From an uncultured Bacteroidota bacterium (GTDB lineage: Bacteria; Bacteroidota; Bacteroidia; Flavobacteriales; Flavobacteriaceae): a stretch of 35,462 nt of DNA. How positions within the stretch are numbered: the stretch's first letter is position 1; every line of letters begins with the position of its first letter. A program made the position numbers and the translations under genes. The notes below the pieces were generated by a model. It had not been told where the DNA came from. It worked only from the letters and a program-made list of their open reading frames with translations, and did no database searches. The stretch is from the NCBI GenBank assembly GCA_902604715.1, contig CACLAD010000012.1, positions 1-35,462 of the forward strand, in the 5' to 3' direction. Positions 20,796 to 29,625 of the stretch are shown here, piece by piece.

Positions 20796-21914
20796 TTACT
20801 CTTTACCATCATTAGAGCTTATTTTTTTTGCCAGTAACTGCATGTCATCAACCATATCTGTTTCATCAACAATTTCATAACCTAAAATAGTCTCAATTAT
20901 ATCTTCTAGTGTAACAATTCCTATAGTATTTCTTTCACCATCAACCACCAGTGAAATATGTTCACGTTTTTTTAATAGTTTGTCAAAAAGTTTTGGAATT
21001 TTTGTGCCTTCAGTAGAAATAATTATTGGCCTCTTTATTTCTTTTAATTTAAAATCTCCTTTATTATTAATTATGCTTTCCAAAATGGTATCCTTTAGAA
21101 CATAGGCTTCAATCATATTTTCGTTTAAAATTGGAATTCTTGAAAATACTAACTCAGGGTTTTTTTGATAAAATTCATTAATTGTCGAATTCTGATCTGC
21201 TGTAACCATCACCGATGAAGGGGTCATAATTTCTCTTACACTTACATTTCTAAGCTTCACAATATTCTTGATAAAGTTTGAATCTTTTTTACCAATTATA
21301 CCTTCCTCTTTAGCAATTTCTGCAATAGTTGAAATATCCTCCCTCTTAAAAAAAAGTTCTTTTTTTGAAGCCCCTATAGATTTTGTAAATGCTTGAAGAA
21401 TCCACAAAATTCCAGAGTATTTGAAAACAGGAATTATGGATGAAAGAAAAATAGTTGTGAATCTAGCCAAACTATTCCAGTATTTAGCACCAATAGTTTT
21501 TGGAATAATTTCAGAAAAAAGTAAAATCATAATAGTCATTACTGTTGAAACAAACCCCACTAAAACTTCATCTGAAATTCCACCTGGGAAAAAAGTGTTT
21601 TCTAAATTTAGCTCAGAATAAGCGACTTTAGCCTGAACCCCGACTAAGATTGCTCCAACTGTGTGGGCTATTGTGTTTAGGGTTAAAATAATTATCAGAG
21701 GTTCGTCGATTGAATTCTTTAGCTTAGATAAAGTTTTAGCATATTTTTTACCTTCTTTTATCTCAATTTTTATAAATGTGGTATTTATACTTAGCAATAC
21801 AGCCTCCAGAATGGAGCATAAAAAAGATAGGCTGATAGTAAGAAAAATATAAAGTATTAAAAGTTCCAATAGGAATAAATAATTACCCAAATTTAATAAA
21901 ACAAATGCAGACAT
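20796..21914 (-). CDS. CNNM/CorC-type transporter (DUF21 and CBS domains)
   Basis: A 372-residue protein. The first part is a DUF21/CNNM membrane domain (helices about 12-38, 72-93, 110-135, 150-172) with SLSFLCSILEAVLLS, TLNTIAHTVGAILVG and LLFSEIIPKTIGAKYW, the conserved family residues. A CBS-pair follows (about 217-345) with VREIMTPSSVMVTA and GIVTLEDIIETILGYEIVDETD. The C-terminal CorC_HlyC domain is absent. Relatives export Mg2+ or Na+/divalent ions and respond to nucleotides at the CBS domain. It stands alone on the minus strand. Confidence 0.92.
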   Translation of the reverse strand: MSAFVLLNLGNYLFLLELLILYIFLTISLSFLCSILEAVLLSINTTFIKIEIKEGKKYAKTLSKLKNSIDEPLIIILTLNTIAHTVGAILVGVQAKVAYSELNLENTFFPGGISDEVLVGFVSTVMTIMILLFSEIIPKTIGAKYWNSLARFTTIFLSSIIPVFKYSGILWILQAFTKSIGASKKELFFKREDISTIAEIAKEEGIIGKKDSNFIKNIVKLRNVSVREIMTPSSVMVTADQNSTINEFYQKNPELVFSRIPILNENMIEAYVLKDTILESIINNKGDFKLKEIKRPIIISTEGTKIPKLFDKLLKKREHISLVVDGERNTIGIVTLEDIIETILGYEIVDETDMVDDMQLLAKKISSNDGKE

Positions 21915-21947
21915 TTAGGTCTTTTTAAATTATTGTAAATTGTAATT

Positions 21948-22112
21948 ATGAAAAAATGGTTTTTTGGCAAAAGGGTTTTTCCTAGGTGGAAATTAATACT
22001 ACTGGTTTTAATAGGCGTATACAGTGGTTTTATGCTCGATAAAGATCCCACATTTGGAGTGATTTGGAGCTTTCTAATGATATGGGAATTAACAAAAAAA
22101 AATTCTGAATAA
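21948..22112 (+). CDS. Small membrane protein 1 of a three-gene unit (54 aa)
   Basis: A 54-residue protein starting MKKWFFGKRVFPRWKLILLVL with one or two weak helices (about 15-28 and 36-46) and a basic/aromatic front. ATG at 21948. Its stop TAA overlaps the next ATG as TAATG, the main support for coding. No family recognised. Confidence 0.6.
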   Translation: MKKWFFGKRVFPRWKLILLVLIGVYSGFMLDKDPTFGVIWSFLMIWELTKKNSE

Positions 22113-22294
22113 TGAAACGATATGCTCTAGCCTTAATTGGTCTGATTTTATTTTCTTCGGGACTATGCGTTTTTGGAGAAGCAGTAATCTCTAAATATGA
22201 AAATACAAACTGGGTTTTGACCGGAACAATTTCATTAATTTTAATTAATGCTGGTCTTGGCCTGATGGTAAAAAATAAATGGGGTACTTTTTAA
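22112..22294 (+). CDS. Small membrane protein 2 of a three-gene unit (60 aa)
   Basis: A 60-residue two-helix protein: MKRYALALIGLILFSSGLCVFGEAVI, a short loop KYENTNWV, then helix LTGTISLILINAGLGLMV and KNKWGTF. Good positive-inside layout. It is coupled to the gene before it by TAATG. No family recognised. Confidence 0.65.
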   Translation: MKRYALALIGLILFSSGLCVFGEAVISKYENTNWVLTGTISLILINAGLGLMVKNKWGTF

Positions 22295-22313
22295 TTTTAA
22301 GATATTTCAAAGA

Positions 22314-22469
22314 ATGAGAGATTACTCGAGTATTACATCAAACGGAAAAATAGACTTAAATAATGCAGGAAGCAAAAAAGAAAAACGCAAAACGAGGTTT
22401 ATAGTTTTTTTGATCGTTATAATATTTATTTCCTTGATTTCAGCCTCTTTTTATTTTGGGGATAGCTAA
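22314..22469 (+). CDS. Small membrane protein 3 of a three-gene unit (51 aa)
   Basis: A 51-residue protein with a hydrophilic, basic N-terminal half (NAGSKKEKRKTR) and one C-terminal helix (about 29-48) ending YFGDS. ATG at 22314, 19 bases after the previous stop. It ends six bases before the convergent lipoprotein gene. A tail-anchored layout; no family recognised. Confidence 0.55.
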   Translation: MRDYSSITSNGKIDLNNAGSKKEKRKTRFIVFLIVIIFISLISASFYFGDS

Positions 22470-22475
22470 ATTATT

Positions 22476-23813
22476 TTAATCAACAATTGCAGGAGTGATT
22501 TCAGAATTACTCTTAACAACTATATATGTTGAAATAGCATAGAAAGCATTTCCTCCAGCACCATCGCTTGTCCAATCTTCAAAATCATATTCAAATGAAA
22601 TTGCGGATCCACTAAAGCTTAGGTCAAGACTATTTATTCTAGCAGGAACAGCCATTCCTGGACACCAGCCTGCACGATCAGGCATCCAGTTACCTGGACT
22701 TTGATTGCTAACGGGGTTAGCTGCACATCCTATTGGTCCCATATTGTGCTGAAATGTATTTCCTCCGTTAATTTTAATATCATGAGTTCTATAACACCAT
22801 TCAGCACAAGGTCTTCCATCAGCATCATATGGAGTCGCATGACCCCAACCAGATATAATAGTTCTAAATTCTATACTTTCTGAATCACTTGGAATTTGAA
22901 TTGATTTTTCTAAATCTACATTATGAGCAACGCCATACGGAACACCACTGATAGAGTTTGAATGAAGATTTAGAACCTCTGAAATAGCGTAATTTTCATA
23001 GTCAGGAGTACCAACAATATAATCAAAATCAATACTAACAATGTCAGCTTTTGCTGTCCAATTTTCTATATATATCCTAAGCTCAGCACTTTCTTTTAAA
23101 AGCATTTTAAAATCAGTGACGTCAAATTCAAGACCTCTTTGTAATTGTTGGGTTCCCACCCAGTAAGGAGTAATATACCTAGCTATTTCATACCAATTAC
23201 CCGTACTTTGATCTTTAACTTTTACATTGGCAAAACGATCCCAATCATCACATCCAGTTGAAGGGCAATCAATTTGCAGATACATTTTTATTTCTTGGAT
23301 ATTTGATAAATCATCGTGTAAATTAAACACTTGACTAGCAGATTGACTAAATCCTCCTCCATAACCTAAAGCTTGATTTTGAAATGTTTGGTAATTGTGA
23401 ATCATCGGAGTACCAACACCAAATAAATTTATATTTATATTATTGCCAATATCATTAGATGATATAACAAGAGTTGAATAATAGTTGGTGGCATCAGATG
23501 GTCTAAAACGAACATATATTTCATTTGAAATTTCTGGAACAAAAGAAATCTCATTGGAGAACGAGTTATTATCGGTTGATATTTCATAACCATTTGGAGA
23601 ACTGATGTTTAATTCAGATGTAGTGTTTTCGGTACTTATGATTATAACTTGAGAAGCAGAAACCTGGGTTACCATTGTATTTTCAAATGATAAAGAACTA
23701 ACATTGGTTGAAATACTGGCAGGTAAATTAATCACATTGTCATTTCCAGAATCTTCATCTGAACCACATGCTATTAAAAATGCACAAAATAGAAGTTTAT
23801 ATAAATTTTTCAT
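22476..23813 (-). CDS. PNGase F-like lipoprotein
   Basis: A 445-residue protein with a lipobox (CAFLIACGS, Cys at about 16), an N-terminal Ig-like region of about 100 residues, and then the two-domain peptide-N-glycosidase F fold: IHNYQTFQNQALGYGGG, DCPSTGCDDWDRFANVKVK, RYITPYWVGTQQLQRGLEFDVTD, and a second domain with ISGWGHATPY, CAEWCYRTHDIKINGG and SPGNWMPDRAGWCPG. PNGase F removes N-glycans from glycoproteins. The equivalents of its acidic catalytic residues seem present (DWDRF, CAEW), but I cannot confirm them without an alignment. It follows the monooxygenase gene by 22 bases. Confidence 0.85.
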   Translation of the reverse strand: MKNLYKLLFCAFLIACGSDEDSGNDNVINLPASISTNVSSLSFENTMVTQVSASQVIIISTENTTSELNISSPNGYEISTDNNSFSNEISFVPEISNEIYVRFRPSDATNYYSTLVISSNDIGNNININLFGVGTPMIHNYQTFQNQALGYGGGFSQSASQVFNLHDDLSNIQEIKMYLQIDCPSTGCDDWDRFANVKVKDQSTGNWYEIARYITPYWVGTQQLQRGLEFDVTDFKMLLKESAELRIYIENWTAKADIVSIDFDYIVGTPDYENYAISEVLNLHSNSISGVPYGVAHNVDLEKSIQIPSDSESIEFRTIISGWGHATPYDADGRPCAEWCYRTHDIKINGGNTFQHNMGPIGCAANPVSNQSPGNWMPDRAGWCPGMAVPARINSLDLSFSGSAISFEYDFEDWTSDGAGGNAFYAISTYIVVKSNSEITPAIVD

Positions 23814-23835
23814 AGTTGTTTTAATTTTATTATTT

Positions 23836-25278
23836 TCAGTTAAGTATTAAGTTTTTATCTCTTATTTTATTAATTCTAAGCATTGTATAATCAAAAAAAT
23901 AATTTTGATATAGTTTCCAAGGTAATTTAGACCCTTGTTTTGGAAATAGGTGAGATGACCTGTGAATATATCCAGAATTAAGATTTAGCAAGGGGGAAAT
24001 ATTCATGTTTTGATTTTCAATCCTAGGCATAAAGAAAGAATAATTTTTCTTGTCCATTAAATTAAATAATCTACTTGCATATTCACTTGTTAAATCACTT
24101 TTTAATGTCCAAGACGCATTGGTATATCCAGCAAAAAAGATACAATTTGGTAATCCACTAAGCATCAGTCCTTTATAAGTTATTGCATCAGATGGATTAT
24201 AAGGACCGTTATCAATGCTGATTTTTGACCCTCCAAAAGCTAGAAGCTTCAACCCTGTTGCACTAATAATTATATCGGCTTCTAAATTTTTACCAGATAC
24301 TAGTTTTATTCCCTTTTTATTAAATGAATCAATTTTATCAGTAATAATATTTGCTTTGCCTTCTCGAATCGCTCTAAATAAATCTCCATCAGGCGCAACA
24401 CAAAATCTTTGATCCCAAGGGTTATAATTTGGCTCAAAATGAGGCCTAGCTGGAAAATTACCTAATTTTCTTTGAGCAGCTTTTACCAATAATCTTTTCA
24501 TATAGTTAGGCCAGATTTTACATGCTTGAAAAAATAAAATTTGAACAAATATATTTTTAAATCTTATGAGTTTATGGGCAACTTTTTTTGGAAAATATTT
24601 TTTAAATAATTCAGCATATTTATCCTTGTTAGGAAAAGCACCCACATAGGTTGGAGACCTTTGAAGCATTGTAATTTCTGATGTTTCATCAGCCATTTCA
24701 GGAACAATTGTTACTGCTGTAGCTCCACTACCAATTACCACAACCCGCTTATTTTTATAATCCAAATTTTCAGGCCAATGTTGTGGATGTATTATTTCTC
24801 CTTCATAGTTCTCAATCCCATGATAGGCAGGGGTATAACCCTTATCATAATTATAATATCCTGTACAGGAAAAGAGAAATCGAGAATGGTATATTTCCTC
24901 GTTTCCAACTTTGTTAATTGTGGTTATTGACCATATTTTATTTTGAGTGTCAAAGTTTGCTTTTATTACTTTAGTCTGGTATTTAATTTTATCTTTTATT
25001 CTATATTCATTTGCTGCCTCATTTAAATATTTTAAAATATTTGGAGCATCTGCAAAAGACTTTGGGTTGTCCCAAGTTTTAAATGAAAAACCAAATGTAT
25101 ACATGTCAGAGTCTGATCTTATGCCAGGATATTTAAATAGACTCCAAGTACCACCTAATTCTTCTCTTGCTTCGAAAATCACATATGATTTCTCAGGATT
25201 TTTTCTCTCCAAATGACACGCCGCACCTATACCCGATAGACCTGCACCAACAATAATAATATCAGTATAATTTTTCAC
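23836..25278 (-). CDS. Flavin monooxygenase, Baeyer-Villiger type (EthA-like)
   Basis: A 480-residue FAD/NADPH monooxygenase. FAD site GAGLSGIGAA (11-20), then LGGTWSLFKYPGIRSDSDMYTFGF, which matches EthA-type enzymes. The Baeyer-Villiger fingerprint YxGxxxHxxxWP is at 158-169, and the NADPH site GSGATA at 183-188. Such enzymes insert oxygen into ketones or oxidise soft nucleophiles. The GTG at 25278 overlaps the stop of the upstream PepSY gene (GTGA) and is preferred over an ATG 39 bases earlier. Substrate unknown; the partner PepSY gene suggests a membrane link. Confidence 0.9.
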   Translation of the reverse strand: MKNYTDIIIVGAGLSGIGAACHLERKNPEKSYVIFEAREELGGTWSLFKYPGIRSDSDMYTFGFSFKTWDNPKSFADAPNILKYLNEAANEYRIKDKIKYQTKVIKANFDTQNKIWSITTINKVGNEEIYHSRFLFSCTGYYNYDKGYTPAYHGIENYEGEIIHPQHWPENLDYKNKRVVVIGSGATAVTIVPEMADETSEITMLQRSPTYVGAFPNKDKYAELFKKYFPKKVAHKLIRFKNIFVQILFFQACKIWPNYMKRLLVKAAQRKLGNFPARPHFEPNYNPWDQRFCVAPDGDLFRAIREGKANIITDKIDSFNKKGIKLVSGKNLEADIIISATGLKLLAFGGSKISIDNGPYNPSDAITYKGLMLSGLPNCIFFAGYTNASWTLKSDLTSEYASRLFNLMDKKNYSFFMPRIENQNMNISPLLNLNSGYIHRSSHLFPKQGSKLPWKLYQNYFFDYTMLRINKIRDKNLILN

Positions 25279-25970
25279 TTTAAAAATTTTCTTACAGTTG
25301 GCGAAGATACAAACCATAAAGAAAATCCACTAAATACAGTTATAAGGCCCAATAGTGAAAATATTCTCAGCACTGTATTATTAAAGTCATCTCTTCCTTC
25401 ATAATCCATAGTATGTGTCATCCATAAGAAATCAAACCACCTCCAATCTCTGTGTCTTACTGTTTGAAATTTGGCATTTTCTATAGAGATATATGCTTTT
25501 AAATTTTCATCTGATATATAATTAATAACATAAGCTGGTAGAAGTTTTTCTCTGTATTCGTGGTGTTTTCCAACTTTATATATTCTTTCAATACTTGATA
25601 TTTCTAAGCCCTCTTTCATATGATTATTTGCGATATAGATTGCATCTTCCTTTGTAATTGTCTTTTTATGTTCACCGGTTTTTGCATTATACAAATAAGA
25701 CCCATTTATTAAATAAAAAGGCTCTTTTTTTATATCGCGGATTTCAATATTTTTAATCGCATCAGAATGATTAATCTGAGAAGGACTAATCAAATCTTCG
25801 AAAGCCATTGGTTGATAATCAAGATTTTTAAATTGGTTACCATGGATTTCATCAAGATTAGTCCAGCTAAAATACAATCCACTAATTGTCCACATTAAAA
25901 ATTGTACTCCTAAAAAAAGCCCTAAATACCTATGGGCCCTTCTAATTTTATGGGAAATTTTTCTATTCAT
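25275..25970 (-). CDS. PepSY-associated transmembrane protein
   Basis: A 231-residue protein with an N-terminal helix (about 15-33, YLGLFLGVQFLMWTISGLYFSW), a long periplasmic part with two PepSY-like units (EDAIYIANNHMKEGLEISSIERI, and AYISIENAKFQTVRHRDWRW), and a last helix near 200-220. WFDFLWMTHTMDYEGRDDFNNTVLRIFSLLGL is the hallmark of the PepSY-TM family, some of which are heme-linked reductases; His14, His and Trp residues in the helices may serve that role. It is coupled to the flavin monooxygenase by a GTGA overlap. Confidence 0.88.
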   Translation of the reverse strand: MNRKISHKIRRAHRYLGLFLGVQFLMWTISGLYFSWTNLDEIHGNQFKNLDYQPMAFEDLISPSQINHSDAIKNIEIRDIKKEPFYLINGSYLYNAKTGEHKKTITKEDAIYIANNHMKEGLEISSIERIYKVGKHHEYREKLLPAYVINYISDENLKAYISIENAKFQTVRHRDWRWFDFLWMTHTMDYEGRDDFNNTVLRIFSLLGLITVFSGFSLWFVSSPTVRKFLK

Positions 25971-26007
25971 TTTATTTGGTATTAAATCATTTAAAAAAAA
26001 ATCAAAA

Positions 26008-26103
26008 TTATTTTTTTATGTACTTTTTATAAAATGAATAAAGAATCGCATATATAATAAGCACAATCCATAGATATAAAAAAACATCATTTTTATAGCC
26101 CAT
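26008..26103 (-). CDS. Small single-helix membrane protein (31 aa)
   Basis: Begins with ATG at 26103: MGYKNDVFLYLWIVLIIYAILYSFYKKYIKK, described by parts as a short polar start, an aromatic-rich helix (about 7-23) and a basic tail. It stops 37 bases before the PepSY gene on the same strand and could be the first gene of that operon. Too short to assign; supported by layout and position. Confidence 0.45.
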   Translation of the reverse strand: MGYKNDVFLYLWIVLIIYAILYSFYKKYIKK

Positions 26104-26243
26104 TATTGTTTTGGTTATTAAATAGTTAGTTGTAACAATTTAATAAAAAATTAATTATTAATTTTTTAGATAAAAGAACATAGGGATTATTTCTTATTTT
26201 AACCCTCACTTTATTGCTGGGATATTTGTAATTTTACTCTACA

Positions 26244-26765
26244 ATGAGACATACATCAACATTAAAGCTGAATTTTGTGGGAACAATGTTTTCGATTGGT
26301 ATTATTTATTCTATAATAAGACTGCAATATGATGGAGAGATCAAAATATTAGATTATATTGAATTTTTATTGCCAATATTATTTGTATTAATAAATCTAA
26401 TTTTATTTAGAGTAACAGTAAATTCTAATGGTATTTCAAAGTCTTTATTCTTTCCAAATGTCAAATACAATGTAAAATCCTGGAGTGATATTAAACATTT
26501 CATAAATGTAACTGAAGTTACTAAAGATCAATATGGTAAAGAGGAAAGACAGGAAACAATTTGGTTTGTTGATTTTAATGATAAAGTATGTTTAAGGATT
26601 CAAAAAAATAATGTGCTTAGCTCAAAGAATATCAAAAAAATAATAACTGTTATTAAACAAAGAGAAGTGGAGTATCCAGATAAATTAGTTTTCAGAAGTC
26701 CTTTTATGTATAGAATAGGTCTTTGGAAAGTAGACTATTCAAAAAAAGAAAATCCTGATTTGTAA
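26244..26765 (+). CDS. Membrane protein with PH-like domain, unknown function
   Basis: A 173-residue protein with two helices (about 8-25 and 38-57) and then a soluble domain rich in beta strands (VNSNGISKSLFFPNVKYNVKSWSDIKHFI, and TIWFVDFNDKVCLRIQ, ending KKIITVIKQRE), reminiscent of the bacterial PH-like domains that follow two helices. No catalytic motif. It is followed 20 bases later by a small secreted protein, perhaps in the same transcript. Confidence 0.65.
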   Translation: MRHTSTLKLNFVGTMFSIGIIYSIIRLQYDGEIKILDYIEFLLPILFVLINLILFRVTVNSNGISKSLFFPNVKYNVKSWSDIKHFINVTEVTKDQYGKEERQETIWFVDFNDKVCLRIQKNNVLSSKNIKKIITVIKQREVEYPDKLVFRSPFMYRIGLWKVDYSKKENPDL

Positions 26766-26785
26766 ATTATTTTTTATCTTTCAAC

Positions 26786-27103
26786 ATGTATCGATTATTA
26801 GCTTTTTTATTACTATTTAGTTTAACTTCATTTTCGAACAATAATCCTCAATTTGACGAATTTAAAAATATATCATTTGATGAATTTAAAAATCAAAATA
26901 ATTTTCAATTTCAATTAAATGGTATTTTTCACAACCCAGAGAAAAAAAATATATTGCCAGATGGGCCATTAAATGATTTAATAAATAAATTTGCAAATAC
27001 TAATTATCTTTCACTTAAAATCAAAAGCACCAGAGATAGGCAAAACGAACTAAAGATTTCATTTTCTAAAAGTTCACTAGCAATTAAATTTACGCTAGAC
27101 TAA
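26786..27103 (+). CDS. Secreted protein of unknown function (105 aa)
   Basis: A 105-residue protein with a signal peptide (about 1-17, LLAFLLLFSLTSFSN). Right after it is an internal repeat, QFDEFKNISFDEFKNQNNFQFQ, with two DEFKN units. The rest is hydrophilic, ending LAIKFTLD. No family recognised. Likely exported. Confidence 0.6.
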   Translation: MYRLLAFLLLFSLTSFSNNNPQFDEFKNISFDEFKNQNNFQFQLNGIFHNPEKKNILPDGPLNDLINKFANTNYLSLKIKSTRDRQNELKISFSKSSLAIKFTLD

Positions 27104-27126
27104 AACTAATATCTTCATCGATTTAA

Positions 27127-27207
27127 TTATGTAAAGAATAATCTGAAAATAAACCAGCAGATAATTAATGCCCATATATACTTTCTATTTTTTTTATACC
27201 ATTCCAT
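27127..27207 (-). CDS. Small single-helix membrane protein (26 aa)
   Basis: ATG at 27207, two bases after the stop of the metalloprotease gene, TAA at 27127. The product is MEWYKKNRKYIW followed by a hydrophobic, aromatic helix ALIICWFIFRLFF. The tight spacing to the protease gene and positive-inside layout support it, but it is short and could be chance. Confidence 0.4.
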   Translation of the reverse strand: MEWYKKNRKYIWALIICWFIFRLFFT

Positions 27208-27209
27208 AT

Positions 27210-29516
27210 TTATTCACTTATTGATTTCAAATATTTATAATGAGGTCCACCCCCTCTTTTAGCAAGTTTATGAATCTTGTTTTTGGTGTCTAATAAAAAA
27301 CTTTTAATACTTGGATTCAATTTTTCTTCACTCATAAGCTCGTCAATTCTTTGAATAAAATGTATTTGTAATCTTTGCTCAGATAGATCAGGATTTTCTG
27401 GATTTTTTACAATTGTTTCAAATAAATTATCGATTAATCCTTCGACCGAAAGGGGGTTGCCTTTTAAAGATTCTCCTGCTGACAACATTCTATTGAGTTT
27501 GCTTACACTCAATATTCTGTTAAATGCACTTAGCTGTAAGCTCTGAAGTGAGCCCAAAACTCCTTCAGCTTTTATTTGCGATATCAAGCTTTTATCCATT
27601 AGCCATTCTTGAGTATTCCAAAGGTTTTTTTCCATGAATTTTAGAGCCTCTATTTGTTTCTCGATATCAACACTTACATACCTTACAACTCCTTTTTGAT
27701 TTTCATTATGAGGGGTGTCATAAATACCACCCACAAGTTTAAGGACATGATAGATATATCTTCGATATACCCCAATCAATTCTCCATAAAGCTCGTCAAG
27801 TTCACTATAATTTTCTTTGGCTTCTGTCGTCCATTCTTCTAAGTTTTTTGCAACTATTTTTAAATTGCTGATTCCATACATACTAGCTTTAACAGGGTCA
27901 TCACCAATATTTTCTGTTTGAGAATTTGGATCGTTTCCGTATCCGCCAAACATGTATACTGGATTTAATGATTTTTCATCAACAAAGTTTTTAAGAATTT
28001 TTTTTTCTTCTTCTGGACTCTTACCAAAAAATCTATAACCCCACTCTATCGAGTAATTGTCATAAGGCCCTAGCTGTCTAATAAACCTTATGTTTTCATC
28101 TCCAGGCTGAGCAACATAATTATATCTTGCATAATCCATTATAGTAGTTGCAATACCAAACTTTTGAGTAAAACTCCCAGATCTTAATGAATCAACCGGG
28201 TAAGCACTACTTGCTTTCATATTGTGTGGTAAACCTAAAGCATGTCCAATTTCATGTGCAATGACTTGTCTCATCATTTCACCAATTTCTTTTTCTGGGG
28301 TGAATAATGTTCTTGCACTAAGATTTGCAGCTCCTGTTTCCAAAAGGTATCGGTTTCTATATGATCTTAAATGATTGTGGTACCATACAATATCACTTTC
28401 AATAATCTCACCTGTTCTTGGATCGGAAACACTTGGCCCCATAGCATTTCTAGTTGTGGATGCTACATATCTAACTGTTGAGTATCTTACATCTTCAGGA
28501 CTAAAATCTGGGTCTTCTTCTTTGCTAGGGGGGTCTTTAGCTATTATGGCATTTTTAAAACCTGCTTTCTCAAAAGCACTATTCCAGTCTTCGATTCCCA
28601 TCTTAAAATATTTTCTCCACTTCATTGGTGTGCCTGGGTCTAAATAATAAATTATTGGTTTTATGGGTTCAACCAATTCACCAAGATTATAGGCATCTAT
28701 GTCAGAAGGTTCAAGTCTCCACCTCCTAACGATATTGTAACTGTCAGATTTTAATTTTTCAGAACTGTAATTTATTTTATTTAATGTGAACCATCCAACC
28801 CTTTCATCCTCATATCTGACAGGCATGGGGTCATCAGGCAAAGCAATAATTGAATGATTTATTTGAAAACTAAAGGTTTTAGTTCTATTTCCTCTGGGAG
28901 CTTTATTTGCACTAAAGGTTAATGTGTGAAGTATTTCTGTATTTCTTGGAAAGCTTCTTGCTGAGTCGATAAAACTTCTTTTTTTATCAACTCCCCCCAT
29001 TTTATAATTATCTTTTTCATAAGACCTTATAATATTAAACCCTGGTGAATCAGACATAAAATAACCGGAAACATCAATTAGATATCTATCATCTTCTGAG
29101 TTTTTTATATCAAAAGCCCCAAGTATTGGTTTAAAATTATTAACCGCAACGCTAAGGGATATTGGATCTTTTGCATCAGAGATATTAGTAAAACTAACTT
29201 CTTTAAGTAGAATTTTTTTTGCATGCTTTTCAAATTGAACAACATGCTCAGCTGTTTTAGATCCGGCGTTTAGATATCCAGCATAATCACCCGGTAGTTG
29301 AGCCAACCTGGTGACGACTAAGAGTTCTTTTTCCAACAAATTTTCAGAAATTTCAAAATATAATTTGTTTTCATCATTAGAGTAGGTGTTAATTAAACCT
29401 GTACTAACTTTCATATCAATTGTTAACGAGTCAATCGTCTTATTTTGATCTTTTTTTATTGCATAAAGATTAAGATTTAAGCTTATGAATAGTATAAAAA
29501 TTAATATTTTTCTCAT
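27210..29516 (-). CDS. Secreted zinc metalloprotease (metzincin-like, DUF5117 type)
   Basis: A 768-residue protein with a signal peptide (MRKILIFILFISLNLNLYA). The zinc site HEIGHALGLPHN lies near residue 420, i.e. HExxHxxGxxH, and the Met-turn TIMDYARYNYV follows about 45 residues later, so it is a metzincin. The long N-terminal region (STGLINTYSNDENKLYFEISENLLEKELLVVTRL) matches the DUF5117/5118 style of large Bacteroidota proteases. ATG at 29516 is preferred over TTG at 29534 because it starts the signal peptide. Substrate unknown. Confidence 0.9.
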   Translation of the reverse strand: MRKILIFILFISLNLNLYAIKKDQNKTIDSLTIDMKVSTGLINTYSNDENKLYFEISENLLEKELLVVTRLAQLPGDYAGYLNAGSKTAEHVVQFEKHAKKILLKEVSFTNISDAKDPISLSVAVNNFKPILGAFDIKNSEDDRYLIDVSGYFMSDSPGFNIIRSYEKDNYKMGGVDKKRSFIDSARSFPRNTEILHTLTFSANKAPRGNRTKTFSFQINHSIIALPDDPMPVRYEDERVGWFTLNKINYSSEKLKSDSYNIVRRWRLEPSDIDAYNLGELVEPIKPIIYYLDPGTPMKWRKYFKMGIEDWNSAFEKAGFKNAIIAKDPPSKEEDPDFSPEDVRYSTVRYVASTTRNAMGPSVSDPRTGEIIESDIVWYHNHLRSYRNRYLLETGAANLSARTLFTPEKEIGEMMRQVIAHEIGHALGLPHNMKASSAYPVDSLRSGSFTQKFGIATTIMDYARYNYVAQPGDENIRFIRQLGPYDNYSIEWGYRFFGKSPEEEKKILKNFVDEKSLNPVYMFGGYGNDPNSQTENIGDDPVKASMYGISNLKIVAKNLEEWTTEAKENYSELDELYGELIGVYRRYIYHVLKLVGGIYDTPHNENQKGVVRYVSVDIEKQIEALKFMEKNLWNTQEWLMDKSLISQIKAEGVLGSLQSLQLSAFNRILSVSKLNRMLSAGESLKGNPLSVEGLIDNLFETIVKNPENPDLSEQRLQIHFIQRIDELMSEEKLNPSIKSFLLDTKNKIHKLAKRGGGPHYKYLKSISE

Positions 29517-29625
29517 ATCTCTAATTTTTAACAAGTTACAAAACTGGCTGAAAAACTAAATTATGATTAGGATTTCTTTCGATTTTTTTCTTAATTGCAC
29601 CAGCAATGTATAATATGATTCAAAA

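Noticed and set aside
24215-25216. Plus-strand ORFs opposite the flavin monooxygenase
   Set aside because: They are mirror frames of a protein with complete FAD and NADPH motifs; not independent genes.
28375-28647. Plus-strand ORF opposite the metalloprotease
   Set aside because: Fully antisense to conserved metzincin sequence, which explains its openness.
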